This document shows, piece after piece, positions 36,505 to 48,341 of a DNA stretch of 64,000 bases. The notes under the pieces are model-generated. The model had not been told where the DNA came from. It ran no database searches and saw only the letters and a list, made by a program, of their open reading frames with translations. The position numbers and the translations under genes were made by a program. Position 1 is the stretch's first letter. Each line of letters opens with the position of its first letter. The stretch spans positions 8,407,805-8,471,804 of the forward strand of contig JABAKD010000030.1 in the NCBI GenBank assembly GCA_012845835.1. The letters run 5' to 3'. The stretch is from Undaria pinnatifida (taxonomy: Eukaryota > Sar > Phaeophyceae > Laminariales > Alariaceae).

Positions 36505-36835
36505 AAGTCCCGACGAAGTTCCAGAGAAGTCCCGACGAAGTTCCATAGGTCCCAACGAATTCCCAAGGAAGTCCCAATGAATCCCCAATGAAGTCGCAAT
36601 GAAGCCCCAAAGAAGTCCCAGAGAAATCCCAACGAAATCCAAACGAAGCCCCCATGAAGTCCCAACAAAATTCCGGAGAAGTCCCGACGAAGTCCCAACG
36701 AAGCCCCAACGAAGTCCCAACAAAGTTCCAGAGAAGTCCCGACGAAGTCCCAGCGAAGTCCCAACGAAGTCCCAATTAGGTGCCAATAAAGTTCCAATGA
36801 AGTTCCAAACGAAGTCCCAACGAAGTCCCAATGAC
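36505..36835. repeat. 15-bp minisatellite 'gaagtcccaacgaag'
   Basis: About 22 units of 15 bp. Because 15 is divisible by 3 and units lack stops, the minus strand shows long open frames of WDFVGTSLGLR type. Not a gene. Confidence 0.85.
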
Positions 36836-37424
36836 ACGCGGGTCGTTTTTTTTTTCCAACAGCATGTGCACACAGCACAGGGGAAAGGACAGAAAGGTTT
36901 GGAAGCCAGCAGTCAAGAAAAACGTTGCAGCCCGCGGTGAGACTCTAACGGAGAAAACTGCAATCGAACCCACAGTGTCGTGCCTCAAACAGTTGCTGTG
37001 GACTAAGCAATGAGCTCGTCGGGGCTGGTTCGTGTTACTTGTGCCGAATTCACTTGCTGTGCGGGCGATGGCTATTTATTTTTTTATAGTTTTCAAGAGA
37101 TTGCTGCCCCCTTCCCCCCCCCCCTCTCCCCCCCCTTCCCCCCCGGGGTTTCAAGCTAAACCACAACCCCGAATGAGAAGCATGTAGTTCATACCCGGGT
37201 ATTAAACATGGTTTGTCTCCCCGACGACGTGCATAATTCATGAGCTTTCATTGTCCACCGTTCACAAGCATTGCACAGTAAAAAAAAAAAGATCCAAAGG
37301 GGAAACAAAATAAGGAAGGATATGAGCGAACGTCTAACAACCGTTTATGTACCTAACTCCAGCTTATTGCCGCTGCACCACGATAGACTACTACTATATT
37401 GTGCACCGCATAATTTATCCAGAG

Positions 37425-37850
37425 AGACGACCGCGTGTTTTGCAATGAAGGGATCGGGAGGGTCGACATTCCTGAAGAAACGGTATACGGGAGAAAGAAA
37501 ACCAACGCAAATTTTTGACGCTGCATTTTTTACAGTATTAAACTATGCAGAGATATTGCGTTGAAATCTCATGCGGCGTGTTTGCAGTGAATGCATTGGA
37601 AGGGCCGGCATTCCTGCAAGACGGCGCTTACAATTGGCTCTGCATTTCGCTCTAAAATTTATGCAGAGAGAGAGAGCTAACGATTGTTATCGAATATCGT
37701 TGGCGCTGCATTACATCTATAATTCTACGAAAAGAAAGAGAGAGCTTGCGAGGCGTGTTTTACAGTGGATGCATTGGAAGGAGCGGCATTCCTGAACAAA
37801 CAGTACCATAAGGAACAACACACCACCGTATCTCGTTGGCGCTCCATTAC
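37425..37850 (-). repeat. Three decayed copies of the 3' edge of the Ig-like exon
   Basis: The phrase 'gaggcgtgtttgcagtggatgc' plus 'ggcggcattcc' (real at 37899-37945) recurs near 37745-37800, 37571-37620 and 37430-37480, each with the upstream 'ttggcgctgcattacat' flank. Donor GT has changed to GC or is lost in the copies. Confidence 0.75.
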
Positions 37851-37897
37851 ATTCCGGTTGTAATATCCGCAGAGAGGGAGGGATCGAGGAAACTTAC

Positions 37898-38023
37898 GAG
37901 GCGTGTTTGCAGTGGATGCATCGGAAGGGGCGGCATTCCGTCGATGGTGGCGTGTGGAGACGGATCTCCAGTCTTGGCAGCGTCTCACCCTCCAGCATTT
38001 GTCCGTTGTGATACCACTGATAC
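37898..38023 (-). CDS. Exon: Ig-like domain core
   Basis: Phase 2 both sides, GCAG acceptor, GTAAGT donor. YQWYHNGQMLEGETLPRLEI has the Ig C-strand Trp and the 'L.I' E-strand; PFRCIHCKHAS carries the F-strand Cys (Y/F.C). Ig-like folds are uncommon in protist cytoplasmic scaffolds. Confidence 0.75.
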
Positions 38024-38099
38024 CTGCATGGATGTATTGAAGTGCGATGAACCAGCCATTAAAGCTTTTTGAACCGAGATAAATCACGAATACCTGATC

Positions 38100-38580
38100 C
38101 AGCAGGAGCTGGTCAGCCACTAGCAATAATCACACTGTCTGCTCGAGTGTTCTACCAGTCTGCCAGCACCGTCCCGTGCTGTATCCACTTGGCATTACCA
38201 CTGACGTGATCAACTAAACACTACCATGCTGCTGCAAGCCATGTCAATTCTGCAACCACAGAATATAAACCAAAACGCCTACGTAGTTCTATCTCGCAAC
38301 AAAATACATGCCATTCTTGGCTCGGTTCCCGAACCCTAATCATCATCTCCATTTCGTGTGTGTGATTAGTACGCGTATGCAGTTGCAAGGCGAGAGACGA
38401 ACTCCCCGCGCAGTAGGCGACACAAAGCACGCTGATAGCAGGACAGATGCCATGCTACTGCAAGCCATGTCAATTGTTCAACCTCAGAATATGAACCAAA
38501 ACGCCTACGTAGTTCTATCTCGCAACAAAATGCATGCTATTATTCTTGGTTCGGTTCCCGAACCCTAATAATGCTCTCCA
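38100..38580 (+). repeat. Dispersed family F (cagcaccgtcccgtgctgta...), with internal duplication
   Basis: The block 'tctgccagcaccgtcccg' then 'aatat.aaccaaaacgcctacgtag...ggttcccgaaccctaat' also occurs at 28.34-28.55 kb, and its first part in reverse at 17.40-17.45 kb. The second half is repeated again at 38485-38575. Confidence 0.65.
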
Positions 38581-39100
38581 TTTCGTGTGTGTGTGGGATT
38601 AGTACGCGTACGCAGTTGCAAGGCGAGACGAATTCCCCACGCAGTAGGCGACACAAAGCAAGCTGATAGCAGGACAGGACAGGACAGGCGTATAGCGGGC
38701 GTTGGGATAAAATCCTGACTCTGATTACCCCCATATCATTGCGCACTTTTTGCACCTTATTTCGGCTGAAAGTATGCTATTTAGTTACAGAGTATGGCGG
38801 CACAGAACGCACGCACGAGGCAAGACGAGCCATGCCAGCCAACACAGAAATTAGCTCGCAACCTTCATTCGGCCAGTCCAGCATCCCTCGCTTGTCGTTG
38901 CAAGATCTGACGTACACACAGTGATTCGAAATTATTACCACTCAGCGAATGCAGTTAGATAGAGTATCTCTATGATGCATTTATTTCGTGTGGGGAGCAG
39001 CGAAAGCAACTTAAAAGCCTATCTACTAGGACGATTGTTGGATACATACTTCGAAGTATATATATATTGTATGCATATCTTGATTAAACAATGCTGTGTT

Positions 39101-39535
39101 TCAGCACCCCCCCCCCCGCGCCAACGCGCTTCGGAAATCTCGTAGAAACCCCGCCCACCAGCTCTTGTTGGTTAAATCTTCTCCATGGCTGTGCGTTCTC
39201 CCAACGCGTACTGGTATAGAATGCTTTGCGTAAATGGATAGTCTATAGATTCGGTCATGCTTGAGGCGAAGCCAGGTAATAGTAGATGTCAAAATCATGT
39301 CAAGGCCATCACAGATGGGCGAGGATGTAAGTAACGGTGATTGTTTGGGGAAGAGGTTCCCCACATCATTCATTGCCAGCCGTACACAAGTTCCTTACAG
39401 TAATGATGGTGTCAGCCATGTTGTGTCTGATCAGCAAGCCGAAGGAGAGACGACCGAACCGAACACCAGGAACCATGAGGAGAGCGCTTCCCAACACCGA
39501 CGACCCTGCGCCCCCCTCGGCGGTACTATGACAGT
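39101..39535 (-). repeat. Dispersed family D, copy 1
   Basis: Homologous in order to 49.5-49.98 kb; see that entry for the shared peptide. Open on the minus strand for about 90 codons but without splice context. Confidence 0.55.
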
Positions 39536-40056
39536 AGTATACTTTGAAGCACGACTGAAGGACAAGATTAATATTTTTTACCACCACGAAAACAATCCCA
39601 CACTAAAGCAAAAGAAGCTAGCATCAAAATTCGTGGGTGGGCGCGCGCCACGATGGAAGTAGCAGCACTTTTTTTGGCCAAAACGTTCTCGGAACGAGAC
39701 GGAGCTCCCTCACCCACAATCGTCGGGAAAAATAATTTCCCTTTTCCCCCCGTAACGTTTTCTCGTTGTTTTACCTAAGCCATGCGATTATTGTTTCATC
39801 GGTGGGAAGCACCTTTCTTTTTTTTTCATCCCCCAAAATCAGTTTGTTTTTTTTTGGGAGAAGTATACGAGTAGAGATCCTCATGTGAGGAACCTCAGAG
39901 AAAGAGAGAAAAAAAAAAGGTGAACCTGTGTCCGTAACGTGCGTTAGTGCTGTTCTTCAGGCGGGCTAAGGTTGCATCATATCAATTCAATCACACATGT
40001 TGTTTTTTAAAAATGTATTTTCGAGAGTAAACAAACAAACAAAAAGAAATACGCAC

Positions 40057-40190
40057 CGGTGAGGTGGCCATGCGGTTCCTTCCACGTTCAAAGCGAGGGC
40101 TACCGGATCGTTTCCCACGGGAGGAGGCGTTACAACCATGGAGTGCGACTGGGTCAACACCCGCGGTGACTCTTCCTTGGCAAGAAGAAA
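40057..40190 (-). CDS. Exon: end of discoidin-like / start of Ig-like domain
   Basis: Phase 0 to 2, TTGCAG acceptor, GTGCGT donor. FLLAKEESPRVLTQSHSMVV, then VALALNVEGTAWPPHR. The 'v.L.l.v.G' spacing followed by YQWYHNG in the next exon is the strand B-C pattern of an Ig-like fold. Confidence 0.75.
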
Positions 40191-40344
40191 CTGCAAGAGG
40201 GAATAAAAAGGGATGCGGAGGCAGTGGTTAGCGGTAGCGGATGGAAAGGGGTTCAGTGAAGCAACAAAAAGAGGCTGTGACTTATGTGAGTGGATGATTC
40301 GACGGGTGCTTCAAGCTTAGAAAAAAATGCAATGCGAGAGTTCC

Positions 40345-40432
40345 TGGTTTCACTTCCTCCGGGAGAAGGCGTTACAACCATGAAGTGCGACCGGGTCAAT
40401 ACCCGCGGTGGCTCCTCGTTGGCCAATAAAAA
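40345..40432 (-). pseudogene. Echo of the 5' half of the 40.06-40.19 kb exon, still open
   Basis: Reads FLLANEEPPRVLTRSHFMVV then TPSP, against FLLAKEESPRVLTQSHSMVV then TPPP. The AG acceptor (GCGCAAG) is intact, but no donor follows and similarity fades after about 30 codons. It may be a recent dead duplication or the relic of a mutually exclusive exon. Confidence 0.75.
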
Positions 40433-40539
40433 CTTGCGCGATTACACAAATGATGCAGAGGCAGGGATAGCAAATTGAAAATTGGCTTAGGTGGTGAGGT
40501 AATAAACAAGGCGTCCACATAAAGAAAGGAGGGTCCAAA

Positions 40540-42095
40540 GCGAAAAGAAAAGCCTTCGAAAGCGAAGCGGGTGATTTGACGAGATGTTTTGGAAGCTCAA
40601 TAATGGTCTGACAAGAGCGATTTTAACAGTGCGTCACGAGTGATGTCGAGCAAGCGAGTGGAGAGGGGTTCATCGAAGTGATTAGAAAAAAAGCATAATT
40701 CAAAGCGAAGCGAGCTATTTCACGGGGCTCTTGAAGCTCAACTACGGTAAACGCGAACAGCTTAGCTACGCGAGGAGCGAGTGATCTATAGAGGAAGCGA
40801 GTGCTAAGGCCCGCCCAGTGAACGAACAAAAAATAAGAATTCAAAGAGCAAAGTGAAAGATTTGCCGACCGCTTGAATGCTGTTAATGGTCGATGCGACG
40901 TGCTTTAACTGGCGGTTTCGAAGCTCAAATAAACGTCAACGAGAGTGATGCAAACAGTGCGTCTCGAATGACGCAGAGTGCGCGAGTGGAAAGAGGCTCA
41001 GTTTAATTGATTAAAAAAGAAGCCTTCAAAGCGAAGCAAGTGCTTCCATGTGTTGCATGAGGAGAAGGGATCGAACAGATATATTCGAAGTAGTCCCGGG
41101 GTGAGATAACCATTTTATAATTTTTTTTCCAATACAACGTCAGCTGTGAGTTCGAAAAATTTAGAGTCGATACTCATTTTTTGCAAGCTGCGTGCAATAC
41201 ACCAATCGCTCGTTCCCAGTAAGTTTTTCATGAGTCAAAATCTAATCAATAAGTAGTAATAACGGACGTTAACCTTGATGAAGACCTTGATGAAGACCTT
41301 GATGAAGACCTTGCCGTGAACCCTGATGAAGACGTTAATTATTGCATTCATAGTGTTTGACGACCTTGAATTGATGTCCAGTTTTGAAGGAGAAGGTGCG
41401 ACTGGGGTTGGAGCTCAATCATGGCCAACCGGAATGATTCGACGGACATTTGAACGCTCCACAGTAATCAACACGAGCGAGTGATGTTACTTGACGGTCT
41501 CTTTCAAGCTCAATACTGGTCAAAGCGAGTGATTGGTTTAGCGGGCGCTTGGAACTCAGTATTGGCCAAAAGCGAGCTATTGATTTGACGGGAGCTTTGA
41601 AGCTCAACAACGGCCAACGCCAAATGATCTGACAGTTGCTCCAAGCTCAGAAAAGTCAAAGCGGGTGATTGGTTTGAAGGGTGCTTGAAGCTCAACAAAA
41701 CCCAACGCCAGTGAATTTCCGCTCGTTAAGGCTCAATAACGGTCAACACAACTGACTGGTTTGACTGGCGCTCACAGCTCAACAATGGCGTTGATGAATG
41801 CGGGTATACCTGAGGAAAAGTCTCTGAGACTGGATAGGTAGGGGCCCAGTAACGTAAAGAAAAAGGTTCCAGAGCGAAGCGAGTGATTTAACGGGCGCTT
41901 GAACTTCAATGACCATCAACCGAGAGTGATTTGACGGGCGCGGGATTCAAAAGGGAGTTTTGAACTTCAACTATGGTCTAACGCGAGTGGTTTGAAGGGA
42001 GATTACTTGAAAAAACTAGACAAAAAATGGCTAAAAGCGAGCGAGCGACTTGACAGGCGTGAACGTTTTGAAGTCCAACAGTGGCGTTGATGAAA
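40540..42095. repeat. Large degenerate satellite, 45-70 bp units
   Basis: Many imperfect copies of 'gcgagtgatttgacgggcgcttgaagctcaa.aa.ggtcaac' occur from 40540 to 41040 and 41400 to 42090. The 65-bp element D copy (41131-41206) and a (gaagaccttgat)n run (41278-41330) interrupt it. Confidence 0.75.
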
Positions 42096-42711
42096 GTACC
42101 GCGGGGTGTCATACATGAAGAAACGCCGTCCGTGGCTCACAAGAATTGGGTTTTAGATAACTTCTTGTTTACTGGAAAAGTTACCTGGTAGCGCTTGGAC
42201 GCATGCTACGATCGGGTTAGCGCTTTTCTGGCCAACATAACGGAGCTCCTCGACCAAAGAACTGTCCAATCCTTGTGTCTTGTGTCCGACACATACCTTT
42301 GGTTTGTCTCATCGCGTTCCTTCAGATGTAGAAAGAACAACCAATGTTTTTGATTCTCACCATCTCCTAAAACAACGGATCAATGAATAATTCACCCCGG
42401 TGTGTATGTATACCAGTGTAGCTGGGATTGTTCACGTGTTTCAGACGTACATTACGTTATCAAAAAGTCCGGTTTTTGTTGAGGTAGGTGCATCCCTGAC
42501 GGTAGCTAGCATACGTCACGACTTTAACGGGTATCCGCAGTACCCGCACCCGGTTGGTGCCGGTTGTAACCTGGACCAATATCCCGCCTTTCGCATTCGC
42601 GTGGATATCGTGAACGGTTGATTGTCGTGCCATCGTACTACACTGCACTCTCTGCAAAAAATGGTACGTGACGAAACTGCACAACACGGCTTGCTCTCAA
42701 TATGGTATCAC

Positions 42712-42830
42712 CTGAATGCCGTTGACGGCGACCGCGGTGGTGTTTCCGTAGTTTGACACTATCGTGACCTTCCACCAGCGAGCGAAACCCGTGCCATCCA
42801 TTCGCCTGGTCACTTCGAACCTTTGCCAAG
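42712..42830 (-). CDS. Exon: discoidin-like domain, C-terminal strands
   Basis: Phase 1 to 0, TACAG acceptor, GTGATA donor. [20 protein letters not shown] then [19 protein letters not shown] matches the closing pattern 'aRyvri....n...va.n.i.f'; the next exon supplies FLL. Confidence 0.8.
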
Positions 42831-43667
42831 CTGTACAACAAGGCGGTCGGCGCGACGGTACAGACAGTGACGCACGTGGCGAATGGGGGGGGTACATGCG
42901 TATGTTTACAAATGCAACAGGGATGCCATATATACTCGTGTACAGAACGAGAGGTCCCTTAATAATGCCGTTTGAGTGGTGCCGGTTGCCCGCTATAGTG
43001 CCTGTGAAAATCGCTTGCTTGGGACAGACGAGAACTACCAGTGGTGGCAGTATGCGGAGTAGTGCCGGTTTCCGCTATAGTGCCGATATATCCGTCTATA
43101 GTGCTCATACCGACACTATAGAGGAACCCCTATTGCAGTAGACGAGCGCAACGAAAGCGTTCTACGACAACAGCCTAGGGTAGCGTTTCATCCAACGTGC
43201 GAGCATTCTCCTCTCCGTAGTTTTTTTTTTTCGCTGCACAAACAATGAAGAGTCACGTGTCCATCGTCCGTTTACACCAACCAACGGAGAGGGGCGGAAC
43301 AAGGTTTGAAGTAGCGCACAAACATTCTGAGCGGCCTCCTCCCGCCAGCCGTAGCCGAGAGATTTCATATGACGTCGCATTCACCCCCTCTACTTTTCAA
43401 TTTGCCGCGTTCTTGTTGCTTCCAGACTAACTGCGTCTACCTACCTACGAAAAAAAATGGCCATAAAATGTGCCTGCAGTCAGTGTCAAGGCTTCAACCA
43501 TAGCATCAGCACCAAAATGCAGTCAGTGTCATATTTTTCAACCATGGCATCTACACCAAAACGCTCTCTAAAAAAGAAACGGATTACGCTTTTTGGGTTC
43601 GGTTCCCACGCTCTTAATAAAGTTCCCCAACTTCTTCTTCGATAACAACTGAACCTTTTGTTCGTAC
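42831..43667. other. Intron, nothing notable
   Basis: Short 'tgccggtt.ccgctatagtgcc' units repeat three times (42975-43110). No exon seen. Confidence 0.5.
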
Positions 43668-43755
43668 CTGCTTGAAGTTTGACTCTGAACGAGCCTGCCA
43701 GCGTCCAGCCTCCGGCCTTCGCCTGCTTTTTCGTCCTGCAACACTCGACCCGCAG
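43668..43755 (-). CDS. Exon: discoidin-like domain, middle strands
   Basis: Phase 0 to 1, CAG acceptor and GTACGA donor. LRVECCRTKKQAKAGGWTLA then GSFRVKLQA fits the '...S.dg..W...' strand of F5/8C folds. The single-base overhang is completed by the next exon to give Ala, then WQRFEV. Confidence 0.75.
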
Positions 43756-43756
43756 C

Positions 43757-44035
43757 TGAAAAAAACAAATGTTTCAAAGAGGCGTCATTGCACAAAATGA
43801 GGGAAGTCAAGTTGTTGAAACAAATGCTCAAAAAGGGACATCATGGTCAAAAAGGGGGAAGTCAAGTTGATGACGCAAAATTTAAAAGGACGATCATGCG
43901 ATAAAGAGAGGGGATAATTCAATGTTGTTGAAGCACACGTCGCAAGGGAACATCTTGTGCAAAAAAATAAGGGAAAGTCAACTTGCTGAAACAAATGTTT
44001 CAAAAAGAACATTAGGCGTAAAGAAGGAATTATTC
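43757..44035. repeat. ~60-bp tandem repeat, about five units
   Basis: Units containing 'gggaagtcaagttg.tgaaacaaatg.t.aaaa' begin directly at the acceptor of the 43.67 kb exon and include its 'acaaatgtttcaaa' flank. The intron side of an exon border has been amplified here. Confidence 0.7.
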
Positions 44036-45001
44036 CGGCTATGTAGCCTAACTGGTCTCATTTCGAATTGCAACGGCAATGCCACGTCACGCATGCAGTG
44101 CGAGGTCAATCAGGAAGAATATTCACAAACAGGTGGACGAGGACTGCCTCCTCTATATCCTTTTAAGAACGTCACGCTAATAATCTCCTGCTAAACCTAT
44201 CCTGGCGCAAGCTTTTTGGGTCTCACAACAGCCGACACTCTGCTGAAACATTACGTTTCAAACGGACGTTATAAAGACAACAAGAAAACCAAAGAAGATG
44301 CTGAAGCAATGTTTAAAAAAAAAAAACAGCGCAAACAGGGAAACGCTCAAGGCGCGTAGTAACGGTCTCGTTTCTAATTCCAAAAAAATGTAACGTTAAC
44401 ACGTGCAGTGCAAGTGCACTCAGGAAAAGCGCGCTTACAGATGAGGCGGTAACTGACCGCACCCACGAGTTTTGGAGACAACCTTTTAAATTATGTGGAG
44501 TCATTTTTTTGGCAGGAGTAAAAGAGTTAAAATATATATATCGTATATATATATCCTGGTGAAAATGTCCTGGTTGCTAGTATGTGCGTAACTGCCCTTT
44601 TTTTTTCGAGCGCTAAGTCAGCTCGAGGCACACGCACATGAATATATTCGCAGGATGCGATGAAACAAGTTCGAAAGTTGACCTATAGTTGATGCAGCAC
44701 CTAATCGATGTTGCTTTTTTCACAACAAAATCTACGACACGCATGCGCATCGCGAGCATCTAAAGAACGTCGTGCACTGAAACCCGCGTGATACACGAGG
44801 TTGTCAACTCGAACTCGCGATATCGATAAATACAACCCCGTCAAAATCCGAGGCGCAAAACCTTATGTACACCTACGGGATGCCTATCGATATAGGCTAG
44901 GGCTTAATGGGGGGTGGGAGAAAACACAAGTACGGACGCAAGTTTTTTCTTTTTTTGTGGCACACCGTATGTGCTCCCTGGGTATCATCACAACGACTTG
45001 C

Positions 45002-45148
45002 CAGTTTGGGACACGTGGTGTTGCTCATGGCGAGGAGACGCAGGGCTCCAACGGGACAATCCCGGCCCAGGTCGAATGCAATCCACTGTTCGTTCACCTC
45101 TCCGTAGGGAGATGACCACAGGCTGCTCTCCTCCGAAGGGTCAAGCAC
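45002..45148 (-). CDS. Exon: discoidin (F5/8C)-like domain core (GC donor)
   Basis: Forty-nine codons, phase 0. [29 protein letters not shown] and [10 protein letters not shown] follow the F5/8C pattern (D...t.W.s....qWi.fDLG...v..l). The best donor is CTG then GCAAGT, a consensus GC-AG donor that keeps phase 0 into the next exon. Confidence 0.75.
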
Positions 45149-45238
45149 CTGAAACATCGTACCGAAGAAACAGAGAGGATATATATATACGATGTCGCTA
45201 GGAATCCCGGAACCAAAAGGCGGGGACGCAAGAATGGT

Positions 45239-45326
45239 GTCCCCGTCGAACGTAATCCACTGCACCGGTTTTACATTTCCGTGTATGGAGATGACCACAC
45301 GGTGCTCTCGTCCGAAGGGGCGACCA
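45239..45326 (-). pseudogene. Echo of the 5' part of the 45.00-45.15 kb discoidin exon
   Basis: Reads [18 protein letters not shown] then stop, against [18 protein letters not shown]. After a frameshift VQWITFDGD matches EQWIAFDLG. The AG acceptor is still present. The stop and frameshift indicate a dead copy. Confidence 0.8.
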
Positions 45327-45524
45327 CCTGATGAAGACGATGATATACTGGACTATAAAATAGCATGCTAGCTGATATTCCGAAACATTAAAAAGTATGG
45401 CTTTCGCTACGGAGTACGAACGCAGCCGGGAAAAAAATAGTTCGTAACTGTTCTCAAGTTGTGCGCCATTGTCGGTCTGTGGTTCGGCGATAGCAACAAC
45501 CACCATCCATAATCTTGACCGGTT

Positions 45525-45690
45525 TGAGCTCCTCAAGTGAGTGTGGAACCATGCGGTTAGCATGGTAAGCTTACGAACAATTGTTGTTCTGGTAGGTCGG
45601 GTTGCGCGAACGAATGCCTTCGATGTAATTTTTTTGTGGGGTGAAAATATTGAGCTTCCTCATGCCAGGAGATCAGAAAATTGTTAGAAT
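45525..45690. repeat. Dispersed family C copy (also 31.87 and 63.46 kb)
   Basis: Shared phrases are 'gcggttagcatg', 'ggtcgggttgcgcgaacgaatg' and 'ctcatgc.agga'. Same orientation in all three copies. Confidence 0.6.
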
Positions 45691-46307
45691 CTGCAGCACC
45701 CCTGGGGTGGGGTGACTCTACAGGGGGCGCTTTAAGACTTTCGAGCTATCTAATCGAAGCCGCAGGAACTACTGCAGTCAATACCGTCTGCTTTCGACGT
45801 CGGCAAAAAAAAATAAAAAAATCTTGAATTAGTATACATTAACTAAATTTGGGGCGCTGTATAGTCTATGCCCGCATTTTGTTATTCTCCGTTTCCATTT
45901 TTTCATTTTCTTTAAAACCTCCGGCGGATGGGCAAAATAAAGCTTTCTTCAACCCTAACACTGCTGCCAAAATGACTCCACACTAATTTCAAGTAGTTTG
46001 TCCCCCCAAAAAGCGAGGGTGCACTTCTAACGCTCACCACCGCAGTTCCACGTGGTATTGATGAGTGTCGTGTGTCAATCTAATACGATTTGCCGGAACA
46101 GCGGCGCTTAGCGGTGATAACGGCATCGCAAGCTAGCTGCCGCTGTACTTGATCGGTGAGTGTACAAACACCACAGTGGTACGTAACACAACGTTAAGGA
46201 TTATCCAGACTGGTATACACTTCATCAGTGTACCATGCACATGTCACTATCCCACGATTCGCTGACCATTTTTTTGTGCTCCCACCCAGCTACGCCGAGG
46301 TCCTTAC

Positions 46308-46371
46308 CACACAGTTCTCCGGTCCGTAAAGGGGGTCCGAGCAGCCCGAGCTCCCCGTGACTTTCACCGTC
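46308..46371 (-). CDS. Exon: start of discoidin (F5/8C)-like domain
   Basis: Twenty-one codons plus a split Arg, CTCAG acceptor, GTAAGG donor. TVKVTGSSGCSDPLYGPEN ends in CV and joins [11 protein letters not shown]; such a lead-in to 'D....LW.S' is typical of discoidin-family beta-sandwiches. Confidence 0.7.
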
Positions 46372-47775
46372 CTGAGGTGATTAAGACGGGAAGAAGGATT
46401 TTTTTTTCTTTTATCAGCGCGTGGCGGTAGAAGCGGCGGCTAAGTGACCCATCCATGCGTGTTTCTGAGTGCTCACAAGGGCCATCAGTAACGACCCCGC
46501 GTGCTGATTGCGCTTGGATGTGATGCAGCAATAGCAATCGATCATGATATATCAATGAGTTCCAATAGTAGATTGGCTTCATTGAAGTGGGAAACTCATA
46601 GCAGAATATCCCCGATTTAGCGGCGTTTTCTATGAAGATGGAGTACTCGAGCCCCCACTCTACTACTCTACTTTCTTGGTGTCTGCATTGTGGATGCCCG
46701 CGTGAGGCGCCTAATAGATACATGACGTATTTGACCATCGGCCGGTAACCCCGCCACCTCAACCCTGTCCGCACGACGGGTGAGCCCGCCACGCTTCCAG
46801 GATCAAGCAACACCATGCAACTATCTGTTTCATCTTCTTAAGCTTTGCTAAAAGACTTTTCATGTGAAACGACAGGGAAACAAATCTATAAAAATGCCAA
46901 CGAACGAATATCAACCCTTAAAATTATGTGGCAAACGTTCGCGTCATGTCTCATGCAGTCGGTGACCCCGATGGAGTAGTAGGTGAATATCGTCCTTAAT
47001 ACATTCAAGGTCGTGGGTTCAGGTCTCCCCGAGCGGCTACTCGTGCTCGTGGGGATTTTTTCCTGCACAAAAAAATGACTAGCGGAAAGCTCAAGAGCGT
47101 GAGTTAGCAAAATTCGATGGCCATCGACGAGCTTAAATAGCTGGCAAAACAGTGGGAACGCTGAACCCTATGCGCGATAAAGATGAAGGCACGTACCGCG
47201 GGGAAGAAAGGAGTACACCTGTGACCACGGAATAGGCTTGCCCAGAGGTTGCTGAGGGTAAAAAAACCTCTTACGTACGGCTTGAGCTGGAGGGTAAGAG
47301 TGATGACTGAAAAAAAATGCATGGAATTCCGGCCAGAACAGACTGTTAGTGCTTGCGCAACACGGCAAGAAGCAAGCACCAAACATATTTTTTTTTCTGT
47401 GGGTAGATGTTAATGGGTCCCCACGACCCCATTGGTGGGATCAACAATCTATTCGTACACCATCAAAACACGGGCCGGCCCCTCCCGTAACCACGATTTT
47501 CCGTGGACGGATCCGCAGACGCGGTAAACCTGCATTCACGGGGTCAAACAATGACAAAAAAAATGGTGTTCTACTCTACTCCGACCCACCTCCGTGGCCA
47601 AAAAAGCGGCTGCGGGCCCTGATCCCGTGTGATCACACTACATAGCCGCGTTGGACGGTTACTCTCCCGCAATAACAGCTGCTGTAAATCAGAAACGCCG
47701 CGACGGGAGAGAGGGGACACCACAACACTGCACACCTCTATTTACAGCCCCACCCTTGGCTCCGTCATCACTACT
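46372..47775. other. Intron, no exon seen
   Basis: It contains a copy of the 'gtgggaatgctga' / 'gtgaccac' dispersed phrase (47150-47240; also 19.03, 30.16, 52.22 kb) and a tRNA-like B-box phrase with a T-run (46960-47070). Confidence 0.45.
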
Positions 47776-47779
47776 CTTG

Positions 47780-47985
47780 CTGCCCTCCGACAATATAGCG
47801 TACATGCCGTTCCGGTAAAAAAACCGAATGTCCTTCCGTAAAGCAGTACTGTGGTATCTCTCCTATGGCCCTCTGCTAAGGTTTTTTTCCCCAATTTTCC
47901 TTCTCCACATATTTTCATTTCAGCTACCGGCGTGAGTCTATCCTATTCCTCATCAACGTTCCGCCCCCAGGTCATTGGCCACAGC
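47780..47985. repeat. Dispersed family E, copy 2 (also 23.55-23.76 kb)
   Basis: Shared blocks in order: 'acaatatagc', 'aagcagta', 'ccacatattttcattt', 'ctcatcaa.gttcc'. Function unknown. Confidence 0.6.
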
Positions 47986-48341
47986 CCTCCGGCTTCTGTC
48001 GTGAAGTTGTTAATGGTTCTGTTTCACGGAGTCACGGCGGTAAAAAAACGCTCTTCGGTATGCCTCACGAACCATCGACGCCCCGTTCACGTCCGGGGGG
48101 GCTTTATTGTATACCAGGTACCTGGTAACACTATTAATATTTTCATGTTTCGGAGAGAAAATAAAACATGGCCGTGCTTTGCGGTAAGTATATACAAGCA
48201 AATTGAACCATTCCCGACATCGCAAAGAAATGCAATCGATAATCGTGGTTAGTGAAGGGAATAAAGTTCCGAGCGCCGGTAGCATACAAGGAAAATAGCA
48301 AGCCATGGTTCGTGCTTTATACTTTAGCCCGCCCTTCTTAC

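Noticed and set aside
36453..36878. 141-codon minus frame of WDFVGTSLG repeats
   Set aside because: A 15-bp minisatellite without stops; no splice context linking it to the gene.
46960..47070. tRNA-like sequence followed by T-run
   Set aside because: T-loop is non-standard (TTCAGGT) and acceptor stem does not pair.
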